From Arthonia radiata (Eukaryota; Ascomycota; Arthoniomycetes; Arthoniales; Arthoniaceae), in contig PSQN01000001.1 in assembly GCA_002989075.1 (NCBI GenBank), positions 1-64,000 of the forward strand: a stretch of 64,000 nucleotides of DNA, given 5' to 3'. How positions within the stretch are numbered: the stretch's first letter is position 1; every line of letters starts with the position of its first letter. The position numbers and the translations under genes are program-made. The notes below the pieces were generated by a model, which was not told where the DNA came from, made no database searches, and saw only the letters and a program-made list of their open reading frames with translations. Of the stretch, positions 44,560-55,965 are shown in pieces.

Positions 44560-46750
44560 CCCCTTCTAATGTTACTAACCAAGCCTCTAATACAGCTATA
44601 CGTTCGTAGTTGCCACCCGCTGCACCTCAACTACCTACCTCTAAGTCCGAGCGTACAGCTAATCTTAAGAAATTCGATGGTCGCTAGCCTCAAAAGTATC
44701 AAGAGTTTGTCAATGCTCTTTAAATTAAGCTTATTACTAATTGTAATCGATACCCTTCTAAAGAATCTTGCATTAGTTATAGGCTGTCGATACTAAAAGG
44801 TCCTGCCCTTTTATATTTCTAACAGTTTATCTCTAATCTTGTTAACCGTACCTAAGCTAGTTACCTTCGTACCTTTAATAACTTTCTTAGCCTCTTATAT
44901 CGATGTTTCGGCGATCCGACGCGTACTTAGGACGCGCGCTAATTCCTTATATCCCTCCGCTAGAAGAACAAATCTATTATCGAACATCTTTTTACTTTCT
45001 AGAAGCTTATTAATAATAGCTAAATTGTCGATTAAGGCCTGCTTAAACAACTACTTATAAACAGCCTAAGCAACGAAGCTTTTAAGGACGTTTGCTACCT
45101 TATCTACTATTCTTATAAGCTTAAGCAGCTTATATAAGAACTTACTACTATTATTCATTAAGCTAGCGCAGGTCGTTGTTACCGCGCTATACAGTTTAAC
45201 GGAAATAACCTCTCTAGTCCTAGATCAGCTTCTATTTACCGTCCGAATTCCAATATTCCCCGTCTAAGTAACGGTAACCAGGCTAATAAGAGCCGTACTA
45301 TTTGTTAGATCTAGTTAACCCCCACTAAAGCTAACTAGAGTAATAATATATACAATTACTACGGTTCTACTTCTATGTATCTTGATAATAAAGGTTGACT
45401 TACCCCTGCTAAGCGAATACATCGACAAGAACAAGGTCTCTGCCTTGTTTATAGTTCCGACCAGTACTACCGCAACAAGTGTCCCCGTACTCGCCCTACT
45501 AACCTTGGTTAATTGAGCGAGCTTAACAGTCAAAAGATCTCTATTTCTTAGCTAGAGCCCGAAAACGAGTTACCTTTCGACTCAGAAAATGTCTAGTCTC
45601 TATACAAAGGCGCGTATAGAGACGTTCTCTACTTATTTCTTTAAATCTACTCTTTCGAGTTCTGTTAACTAAAGCTAAAAACATTCTTTTAGATAATGAG
45701 AGGGGTTTTAACCTCGCTTATACTAATATTTAGGCCCGTATTAACTGTTAAGTTTAGATAGGGAATATACTTTGTTCTATTCCTGTCTTCCTTAATTCTG
45801 AATATTTATCCGTTAGATTTATTAATTTGAAGTTTGCGTAACGTTAAGGCTTTCTAATCCGCTATCTCCGTAAGTCCTAGATATTAACAAACTTTAAGGA
45901 TAATACTCGAACCTATACTTAGGTTATCTATACTGCCTACATTACCTTGTAAATAGGCTCTTATGTTGAAAGATCTTGCTACCTTATTATTACCGACCTC
46001 TCTAATAAACCTATTTTTCTTAGCCTTCTATAGCTAAGAAACTACAACGTTATTTAGCAGTTTAGCTAGAATACCCTCCGTTTCGATTCTAATTTCTGTT
46101 TGTAGTATTGTGGTATTCTATCTACCGGCACTACAATTTATATTATTCTCGATAGTCTCTATAGCTATAAAGAAGAGCTATACGCCCCTAGTCCTGCTAA
46201 TTTAGAGCAAATTGACTCTATTGCAAAGAAGCATAAGTTAAGAGTTTAAAAGACGTTAAAGCCTAAACTTAAGAAAAAGGAAGCTAAGCGGTAAAAGCTT
46301 ATCTTAGCTCCTTTACCTCTAACCGCCAGCAATTCTAGTCTGTTAAGTGCTTTTAAGCAGCTTAAGCCGTTAATTTCTTGTTTCTTAGCTGCTCTTAAGC
46401 AGACTAAGTTAAATTCTAAGTCCGTAGTTATGTTAGTGTAGACTACCTTAGTCTAAAGGTCGCGTATCTACGCTCAAGCTGCGTTAGTATAGCCTATCTC
46501 TAGAGTTCTAGTTTCGTTAAGCGCTACTAAGCGGCTTGCTTCTCTAGTTTCTAGCTCTATAGCTGCTAGACTACAGGCTGTTTCTCCTTCCAAGTTACCG
46601 GCTGCTCGTAAGTAGGCCGTCTCGAATTCTAAGTCCGCAGCTACTTCCTAGCAGGCTGCTTGTCCGTTAACTGCTTCCAAGCAGGTTAACTTACTCCTAT
46701 CGACGTTACGCCACTATATTCTCCGCGTAGGTGCCGCCTTATTTACGTTA
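44560..46750 (+). pseudogene. Gypsy-B gag and protease region, RIP-damaged
   Basis: One frame reads like a retrotransposon gag: KKFDGR, KYQEFVNALQIKLITNCNR and LSILKGPALLYF at about 44670-44830. A damaged CCHC knuckle (GLCLVYSSDQYYRNKCP, second Cys and His changed to Tyr) lies at about 45438-45490. A Ser/Pro-rich stretch with imperfect repeats follows at about 46320-46700. The longer ORFs in other frames here are shadows. Confidence 0.75.
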
Positions 46751-46979
46751 CTAGCCTATAGAGGGTGTTAGATATATTCTATGTTAGTTAAACAGATTTA
46801 AGCTCTCGTAGACAAACCTCTATAGTTATAGTTTAGTCTCGATTAAGAAGATACCGATTGGTTCTACTTATTAACAGAGTTGCAAGTCTTTTGCGAAGTA
46901 TTCTCTAAAAAAGCCGCGAAAACCCTTCCACCATACTATTAATATAATTATAAAATTAAGCTTAGGCTCGGTTTAGAAC

Positions 46980-49960
46980 TACCCTACGGCTCCCTTTATT
47001 TCTATAGTTAATCCGAAGCAAAGGCGTTGCTTTAATAGCTTAAGGAAAACCTCGATTCTAGCTTTATTCGCGCTAGTTATAGTTTAGCCGCGTTCTTAGT
47101 CTTATTCGTTTAGAAACTAAATAGCGATCTCTAAGTTTGTATCGATTATAGAGGCTTAAACGCTCTGTTAATTAAATTTAAGTATCTTCTCCTATTAATC
47201 TATAAAACTCTTAATCGACTATTTAAGGCTAAGTACTATACAAAGCTTAATATTATCTCTACGTTTAACTATATCCGTATAAAAGAAGGCAAAGAATAGA
47301 AAACCGCCTTTTAAACACGCTACGGTCTTTTTGAGTCTCTTGTCCTACCGTTTAGCCTTTATAATAGCTCGGCAACGTTCTAGTACTATATCAATAATAC
47401 TCTAAGAAAGCATCTTAATAACTTTTATACCGCTTACCTAGATAATGTCTTAATCTACTCTTAAAATAAGAAATCCTATTAAAAACACATTAAGTAAGTT
47501 TTAGAGAAGCTTAACAAGGCCGGCTTACAATACGATCTTAAGAAGTGTAAATTTATAGTTCAGAAAACTAAGTACTTAGAACTTATTATTACTACCAAGG
47601 GCATTTAAATAGATTTTAAGAAGATTGAGACTATTGTTAACTGGCTCTAACTCCGTTCTATTAAAGACGTTTAAAGTTTCTTAGGCCTTGCTAACTTCTA
47701 TCGTTATTTTATTCTTAAATTTTTAAGAATCGCTGCTCCGCTTACTAAGCTTACGTACAAGGGTAAAATATTCTTCTAGTCTTTATAATGTTAGTTTACG
47801 TTCAAGAAACTTAAGTTAATGTTTATTAAAGGTCCTGTTCTTGTCTATTTTAATCCAGGAAAATTAATTATTGTTAAAATAGATTCTTTAGATTGGATTA
47901 ATGCTAAAGTACTGTCTTAGTACGACAACAACGGTGTTCTCTACCTCGTTGCATTCTTCTTCCGAAAGATATTGCCCGCTGAGTACAATTACAAGATCTA
48001 CGATAAAGGATTATTAGCGATTATTAAGTCTTTTGAAGAATGGCGACTAGAGCTTAAGAGCTTACTATATCTAATCTAGATAATTATTGGTTATAAAAAT
48101 TTAGAGTAGTTTATAACTACTAAGAATCTCTCCCGTCGTTAAGCCCGCTAGGCTAAATTTCTATCTTGTTTCGATTTCTAGTTGGCCTATCGTCCTAGTA
48201 AAAAAGGTAAAAAGCCCGATAGTCTTACTCGTCGATTTAATAATCTTCCTAAGAAAGAGGGGGATATAGCTCTAGACCTAAGGACAGCTTATTAACAACA
48301 GGTGCTTATTAAGCTATAGTACACGCGCAATTTGAAAGTTGTTAATAAACCTCTAAACTACGGTAGCCCTAGTCCTGCCCCAGCTCTAGTCAACGCTCTC
48401 TGTCGATCTTTAAGAAATTATTAGTTAAGTTCTTAATCGTAGTCCTAGTCTGTACCTCCTTAGTTAAGCCGTTAAGCAGCTTTAATTCCTAGTTAAAGTT
48501 AGCGTTCAAGTTTAAGTCCCGCTTCCGCTCCGAGTATTCCAGAAATTTGTGTCTAGTCTTCGACACCCGTTCCTCAAATCCTAATAAATAGTCTAAGTCC
48601 GCCGCTTCCTAGCGATCCTCTAGTTCCTGTTCCTTAGTTAACTGCTTCCAATCTCGAAGGACAAGATCTCAAGATTATACAGCTCTAAACGAACTCCCGT
48701 CGAAATAATCCTTGATACAAACAACTCCTCTGTAATCTTAAGCTTTCCGGTACTGTCCGCCGCAAAGACATCGATCTCTCTGTCTATTCTATTTAAGGCG
48801 ATATTGTTTACTACTACGATTATTAAGTAGTTCTAAACAACGATAAACTTCGCCTATACTTACTAGAAAGTGCTTACACCTGTTCTACCTCCAGTTATTT
48901 CAAGTCTCCTCCGTTGTTCTTTCTGGTAGCCTAGCATCTACCTAGCGGTTAAGCGTTTTGTACGTAATTACTATATCTATATTTAAACTAAGCTATTGCT
49001 TCAACGTTAGTATAGTTAACTCCACCCCCTTCCGATTCCTTAACAACGATAGAAAGACATTTCTATAGATTTTATCGTTCAGCTTCCTAGTTCTTGCCCC
49101 TTGTCTAGCTTATCTAAGGTTTATAACTGCTTAGTAGTCGTTAACAGACTTACTAAGATAAAACACTTTATTCTCTGCAAGAATATATTAGCAGAAGCCG
49201 TCGTAGATCTCTTTCTAGCCTACATTTTTAAGCTTTACGATCTTTTAAGTTCTATCGTATCTAATCGAGGCACATAGTTTATCTCTACCTTCTAGCGCCA
49301 ACTAACCCAGCGTTTAAGATTAGTCAACAAGTTTTCTACAGCGTACTATCTTTAGACTAATAGTTAAACAGAGAACGCTAATAGTAGTCTCGAACGTTAT
49401 CTCCGTGTCTACGTTAATTACCTGTAAAACGACTAGACTGCCTAACTCTCAATAGCTAAGTTTACTGTTAACAATTACTAAAGCGCTACGACTAGCTACA
49501 CTCCGTTCTTTATAAACTTAGGCTATTACTCTCGTATATCTTTCGAACCTCCTCGTACTTCTTAAGGTAATCTATCTCTAAGTTAGCTCCGCGATTAAGT
49601 CTCTGTCGACAAGTTTACTGTTAAGATAAATTAAATCGTTAATAAATATTACGAACTTATAGAATTCGCTCAGTATAAGCAAGAAGAATACGCAAACCGC
49701 TCCCGCGATTTATATCCTCGGTACTAAGTTAGTGACCGTATTTTTATTAGTACTAAAGACCTTAGTATTATACGCTCCAGCAAGAAGCTGTTACGCTCCT
49801 AGGAAGGCCCCTTCGTTTTAGAGAAGGTTATTAGTCCCTACGCTTACCGTCTATCTCTTCTACCGATAATATAGTGTTATTCAGTTTTTTATCTGTTTAA
49901 GCTCCGACTAGTACCTACCGATCCGCTCCCTAGTTAATACATCGAACTACGTCCGTTAAT
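46980..49960 (+). pseudogene. Gypsy-B pol: RT, RNase H, integrase, RIP-damaged
   Basis: RT shows CIDYRGLNALLIK, TRYGLFESLVLPFSL and the active site YLDN in place of YLDD (47435-47446). Next come KCKFIVQKTKYL and FLGLANFYRYF. RNase H (about 47830-48200) has [13 protein letters not shown]. Integrase (about 48880-49560) reads DFIVQLP, VVVNRLTKIKHF, SNRGTQFIS and FSTAYYL. Numerous stops interrupt the frame. Confidence 0.88.
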
Positions 49961-49964
49961 CGTT

Positions 49965-50095
49965 GCTAAAGATAGCGAATAGGAGTAGTACGTTAAGGAT
50001 ATCTTTAACTCTCGTCTCCGCTGTAGTATGCTTTAGTATTTAGTCTACTAGAATATCAACGAGCAAACCTAAGAACTATAGATGCTCGTTAACAA
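49965..50095 (+). pseudogene. Gypsy-B C-terminal chromodomain remnant
   Basis: After the integrase the frame reads YVKDIFNSRLRCSMLQYLVY followed by NINEQT and a helix-like KLKAVVQFYIKYL. This matches the chromodomain pattern of a beta-barrel with YLVKW and a closing helix; a Trp or Gln at the WEP-type position has become a stop. In chromoviruses this domain directs insertion to methylated-histone heterochromatin. Confidence 0.65.
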
Positions 50096-50204
50096 GCTTA
50101 AAGCCGTAGTTCAATTTTATATTAAGTATCTTCAACGTTCCGGTCCTATTAAATTAATACCCTAGTTAGCTTGTAGATGCTCGCCTTCGTTAAGAGAGAC
50201 CTAC

Positions 50205-50484
50205 TGTTATAAACCCGTCCCAGGCCCTTCAAGCGCTAGGCCTCCGAGCGCTTAGCGCATTATCGTAATTTCTAACTAATTCCTAACACATCTTAACCGT
50301 ACTATTGCCCTTAGCTTTCCTGTTTCTAGTTTAGCGCATTTATCAGGTAATTTAGATTCTCTTAATATATATAGGGGCATCGCTCGACCTCTTGTTCTTA
50401 TTCTGTATCTAATCCTCTTTATATCTATAATTAAATAGAGCTCTTAGCATTGCGTCTCTGCTGTCATTAGTTCGCCCTCTTATA
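50205..50484 (+). repeat. 3' LTR of Gypsy-B
   Basis: It starts TGTTATAAACCCGTCCC and ends CTCTTATA, collinear with the 5' LTR. Confidence 0.93.
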
Positions 50485-50489
50485 TATAC

Positions 50490-53400
50490 TTAGTAAGGTA
50501 AAAAACCTTAAGCTTTATCTTGCTAAAATTAGACAATTAACGGACAATTTAGTAACCCGAGGACTAGTACTACCCAACAAGGTAGTAGCTACCTACGTTC
50601 TTTACAATCTAACCTCCGAATACAAGCACACGGTAGCTATTATTAGCTAAAGCTACCGGCAAACGACTAGCAATATAAGTTTACAGGACTTATTTAGTTA
50701 ACTTATAAACAAGTCTTGCCGAATCTACGGTAGTATCCTAGCAGAAAAGGTTTTTACTGCAATAGACAATAAATCGACGTAAAGGACCGGAGAAAAATTA
50801 AAATCTCTAAGTAAAAACCAAGAAAAATGCCCCTTTTGCAATAAAAAGAGGCATAAACCGGCAACTTATTAGAAAAAATACCCAAATCTCCGGCTAAATT
50901 CTAACAAAAGCTCCAAAAACACCAATTTTTCAATGTTTTCTGTACACAGTTCCAACCTACAAGAAGAACAATACTTTACAGTATTACTAGATAGAGTCAA
51001 TTACTCTACTAGTTCTTAGATCCTTGATATAATCTCAATAAGCTATATTTACTCGAATATTAACCTTCTAACGGATATCCGGCCAACTAACCGAATTATT
51101 TGTTGGGGAGAGGGGAAGTTAATTTAAGCCTTTTAGACAGGCAAAGCAAAACTATTCTTTAAGAACAAAACAATTGTTCTAAACAAAGCTTTATTTGTTA
51201 AGGAATTTAGAATTAACCTTCTAAGCTTTAATAAGCTTAGAAAGAGGGGAGATAAGGTAACTCTTAGCTAAAACAAGCTAAAAGTTAATTAAGCCAGACA
51301 ACTAACTACCGAGAAGCGGTATGTTAACGGCTTAGTAGTAATAAAAGCTTAGACTATTAATATAGTCCGATTTCTCTATACTATTTCTTTAAAAACTGAC
51401 CTTTGGTATTAATAAATAGGACATATAGGCGAAAACGCCTTAAAACAGCTTAAAAAGGTTGCCCTAGGAACAGATTATTTAGACAAATCGGGAGATAATT
51501 GCTAAATTTACTTTAAAGCAAAGACAACGGCTAAAGTTAGCCGAGAAACTCTAAACAAATCGGCTAATTTATTTAAAAAAAGTCTACTTAGATATTTGCG
51601 GGCCAATTGTACCGCAAACCCCTTTTAAAAGTTAATTATTTACTAACTTTATAGACAATAAAACCTAGTATACAACTACCGAGGTACTATAGTCTAAAGA
51701 TTAGGTTTTCGACGTACTATCTATCTATATTACTTAAAAAGAAACGTAGTCCGAGTATCCTTTTAAAAGACTATACTTAAACAACGTAAAAGAATACCGG
51801 AAAGGCCGGGAAAAACAGCTTCTAGAACAAAAAGAAGCTATTCTAACGATATCTGTATCGTATACCTCCTAGCAAAACGGACGAGCTGAACGCTTTAACC
51901 GAACAATTGTTAGTAAAGTTTAAGCAATGTTTTATATTGCCGGGCTACCCTAGATATATTAGAGTAAAGCGCTAAAAGCAGCTACCTATATTTACAACAG
52001 GACCCCTTATACTAGATTATTAAGGTTTATTACCCCGTACGCAGCAAAATACGGTAAAAAACCGGATGTCAGTACTATTAAAATCTAGGGCTCAGTTACT
52101 TATCTTAAAGAACCTAAACCAAAAAAACTAGACGCTAGAGCAACTATCTATATTCTAATAGACTACAGATTAAACTAATATAAGCTCTTAGACCCTAATA
52201 GCCGGAAGGTTTACTGAGAGAGAGACGTCTACGTCTAGGAAGGAAAATTTGTTTAGGACCTATAGAGATCTACAGTTAATCGGTTAACCAAGAGTATTCC
52301 TAAAGAGTCTAAAGAACAACTAGAAGTTAAATTCAAAAACAAGCTAAATCCGACCGCTAAATCTTAAGATAATAGGAAGATACCTCTTAATAAAGAAGGG
52401 AGTTCTCTGTATAAGAAACAGTATACCCTCTCTATATCTTAACAACTAGCGGACGAATCTAAACAAGAACTATATTAAACTAGAGCTCTAAACGAGTCTA
52501 ACCTTTCTATCGAGTTAGATTACAGAAGTACTGAAGACCCCGGCCGGGTAGACACCGATTGCGCCCAGAAGATAGATTTTATATACGAAAACGCCAACAA
52601 AAATTAATTTGACGAGTTCTATAATAACTTAGAACAATACGCCGAGCAGGCCTTAGTCGCAGTTACTAAAGAGCCTAATAACTTAAAAGAAATAAGAGTA
52701 TCTAAGAATTAACCTTCTTGGCTAGACGCAATGTAGTCGGAGCTCAAAGAGCTAGCTAACTAAGAAACCTAAATATTAATCGAGCTGCTGCCGAGTAGAA
52801 ATGCGCTAAAAGGGCGCTGGGTACCGAAGATTAAGTATCCCCTAAAAGGCGAGCTAATTTTTAAAGCCTACTAGGTAGCTAAGGGCTACTAGCAAAGACC
52901 CGGCCTTAATTTTACAGAGACCTTTACAAATATAGTAAATTTAATTACTTACCGGCTTATACTAGCCTTAGTAGCAGAGAAAGACTAGGAAATAAAGCAA
53001 TGGGACGTAAAATTAGCTTATTCTAACGCAAAGTTAGACGAGATTGTCTATATCAAGCAACCAACTAGCCTATCTAACGGAACTAATAAAGTTTATTGAA
53101 TAAAGAAGGCCCTTTACGGTCTAAAACAGGCCGACCGACAGTAGAAAGTCTATCTTTAAGAATTACTAAGGGAAATAGGTTTCAAACCCCTAGTATCCGA
53201 TTAGTTGGTTTATATTTAAAGGACTAGAAAGCAGATAATTTTAATCGCCTATATAGACAATATATTAGCTGTATCCGATTCTACCGAAACAATCTCCAGA
53301 ATCTATCAGAAACTAAATAAGACTCTTATAGTTAAGAACTTAGAAGACGTTAGTAAGTTCCTAGAAATTAACATTACCTAAGATCGCCTAGCGAAAACAA

Positions 53401-54371
53401 TTCGCCTAGACCAGTTAACTTATTTGGCTAAAATTTTAACTAAATACTCGAAGAAAAACGGCCGAATGCCCGAAAAAATACCGTAACCCGTCGGCTTAAA
53501 ATTGACACCGAATTCTAATTAAGCTAGCAGTACCAATATTTTTAATTATTAGCAGCAAATTGGGTCGATTTTGTATCTAACAACAAAGATAAGATCCAAT
53601 ATTACCTTTAAAACTAGCCTACTAGCCCGATACATATTGAATCCTAGCGAAAAACACTAGAGAGTTTTAAGTAGCCTTTAGGCTTACTTAAATAAAACTT
53701 CTAACCTTAGCCTTTACTATAAATCTCCCTTAATAGACGGTTTAACCGGCTATTGTAACGCAGATTGGGGGGAAAACCTCGGTACTAGAAGATCGACTAC
53801 CGGCTATATCTTTCTACTCAGGAACGGAGCCCTTAGCTAGAATTCGAAGCTACAAAAAACAGTCGCCTTAAGCTCTTATAAGGCCGAATATATAGCCCTT
53901 AAAGAAGCTATAAAGAAACAGTTATTTATCCGATTAATTGCTATCAAACTGTCCGGGATTTTTAAAGAAAATTCGATTACTACCGTTTTAGCGGGTACTT
54001 TTAAAAAGTCTACGGATAAAAAGACTCGGCGGGCTTTAACGTACCAGACAAGCATATATTTGCCTAGATAAGCCGGTTAAATTAGACCGGAGATCCCAGT
54101 TTTACCGGTAAAACTGTTACTTACCGACAGCAATTCGGCAAAAGAACTTACAAAAAACCCTACCTTCCGAGCTAAATCTAAGCATATTGATATACAGTAT
54201 CACTATATTAGAGAAAACGTTTAGGCAGGTTAAATAGAGCTTAAATACGTTTCTACAAAGGAACAATTAGCAGATATTTTAACAAAACCGATCGACTTAG
54301 CTAAAATACTAACGTTTAGAACTTAAATTAGCTTACAGTCCGGCTAAAACAACTAGTTAATTAAGAAGGTG
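50490..54371 (+). pseudogene. Copia-2 gag (rest) and pol, heavily RIP-damaged
   Basis: The segment resumes Copia at ACTTAGTAAGG and is collinear with Copia-1 from 24912 onward. The zinc knuckle (near 50830), integrase core, RT (YIDN at the active site near 53260) and RNase H are recognisable by alignment but interrupted by more stops than in Copia-1. From about 53879 to 54273 it is identical to Copia-1. Confidence 0.88.
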
Positions 54372-54878
54372 TGTTAGAAATTAACTAACTAGCTAGTTAG
54401 CTGGAACCCTCAGAGGCCTAGAGTATTGGATAGGTCCTACCAGCTGTCTCGGCCTAAAATAGAATAAGCCTTTTATCTAAAGGGTTGGGCCTAGTAGCCC
54501 GGGCCTAGGACAAAAAGAAGCATTATACGATCTGTTCTAGACAGCTAGTCTATAGTCTAAGACAATATAGAATAGACTTAAAGACTAATAGTTTTAATAG
54601 ACAGAATTACTGTCTTATACGGTAAGTTATAGGTTATTTAGCTCCTATTAAAAGAATAAATATCTAGTAAGTCCTGTACGGGCCGCTAAACTTAGATATA
54701 TAAGCTAGAATCTCTCTAGAGGATTCTAGCTAAAAATACAGACAACATAATAATAGCTTCTCCTTGCTACTAAGTATTGTATCTGTACTAAGCCTAAGTA
54801 TTGTACTAGTCTTAAGCTAGTCTCGTCTTTCTACTCTTTATAGTAGTATTCTTCTTCTTTCCTGTACCTTTTTTAATA
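54372..54878 (+). repeat. 3' LTR of Copia-2
   Basis: The 507-bp LTR starts TGTTAGAAATTAACT and ends TTTTTTAATA (CA changed to TA). Confidence 0.93.
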
Positions 54879-55640
54879 TAAACTAGCAGAGCTATATAGC
54901 CTATAATAGTAAAAATAATAATTATTAAATATAATATAAATTTATAAGTATATATAGTTTATTAGAGATAATTACTACTAAGTATCTATAATACTATAGT
55001 ATACTACTCTACTTTAAATTTAGCCTCTAAATAAAGTTTAATTACTAAAAGAAGTTAGTATACTACTATTTTAAATTAGTTCTAACTTATTCTTATTAAT
55101 ACTATTTATTTAATTAATATAGAGTTACTATTTATCTTTTACTAAGCTAATTTTAATAGAACTAAGCTTTCTCTATCAGTCTTTAAATACTTTATTTTCT
55201 TATAGTAAAGCAATATTAGTATAAACTTATATTTATATATATAGCTTTTTAATATTATCATTATATAGCTAATAATAAATAAATATAAGATAGTATATAA
55301 ATATAACTTATTTAGTAGTAAATATAAAGATAATTTAAGGCCTAAAAATTATAGTTTCTAAATAAATAAATAGCCTATTTTATAATATATTCAATAATAT
55401 ATTTATCTTCTTTAAACTTTTAAAATTACTCTTATTACTATTATTATAAGCTTAGAGTTACTTATATATTTTTATTTAGTACTTATAAGCCTTAAAGTCT
55501 AATAAGGCTAAATATTATATTTAGTCTTCTATTTTACTAACTTTACTACTATATATATTATTTTTAATAAAAATTAAATTAAAAAATATATCTTAATAAG
55601 TATTATAAGATATAGCTAATTATATTTAATAATATATAGG
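54879..55640. other. RIP-degraded AT-rich DNA at the right edge of the island
   Basis: The segment is TA-rich without ORFs. Composition changes abruptly at about 55640 to normal G+C within a few bases, marking the heterochromatin-like island border about 325 bp before the SUP35 start. Confidence 0.6.
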
Positions 55641-55965
55641 AACAGGCGCTGCGTACCGCGATAATGCTAATCTACTATGCCGCTAAGCCTTGTCGCTAGG
55701 GTTCCGGTAACCTAGGCGGGAACCGAGTTCCTAGCCCCCAAATTATGCGGGTGACAATCGTTACTAGTCAGTCATCGTCTATCGATATCAGCCCTACGAA
55801 TGCCTGCCACCCTCAACTCACTCCCCACCAAATCTAAAGATTTTCACGACTGCTCAGACTCGCTCCAAGGCTACAAATACCCCTCGTCCCCGTCCCAGAC
55901 TTCTCTCCAAATCAATACGCACGTCTGATACGACCAGGCTCAGGTAACCCGCCCAAACCGCCACA
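55641..55965 (+). promoter_or_regulatory. SUP35 promoter and 5' UTR region
   Basis: About 325 bp of normal composition separate the island from the SUP35 ATG. The proximal part is pyrimidine-rich (CCACCCTCAACTCACTCCCC), as often seen before highly expressed fungal genes. The assignment rests on position. Confidence 0.5.

Larger units (their letters stand above)
43580..50484 (+). mobile_element. Gypsy-B: complete chromodomain-type LTR retrotransposon, TSD TATAC
   Basis: LTRs of 282 and 280 bp (43580-43861 and 50205-50484) bound a 6.9-kb element. The flanks TATAC at 43575-43579 and 50485-50489 match, and Copia-1 shows the empty site GCACTATACTTAG. The order gag, protease, RT, RNase H, integrase, chromodomain on the plus strand marks a chromovirus of the Gypsy group. 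Stops and catalytic changes show RIP damage. Confidence 0.96.
42554..54878 (+). mobile_element. Copia-2: complete element split by Gypsy-B, without matching TSD
   Basis: LTRs are at 42554-43062 and 54372-54878; internal sequence is 43063-43579 plus 50490-54371, collinear with Copia-1 except for lacking its solo LTR. The flanks differ: AGAAT on the left and TAAAC on the right. Other Copia insertions in the window have perfect duplications, so this copy is probably a recombinant of two elements. It is more heavily mutated than Copia-1 over most of its length, yet has a tract of about 395 bp identical to Copia-1 near the 3' end. Confidence 0.93.

Noticed and set aside
44569-44796. Open frame inside Gypsy-B with a hydrophobic product
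   Set aside because: It is a shadow of the gag frame, which reads as gag in another phase despite stops.
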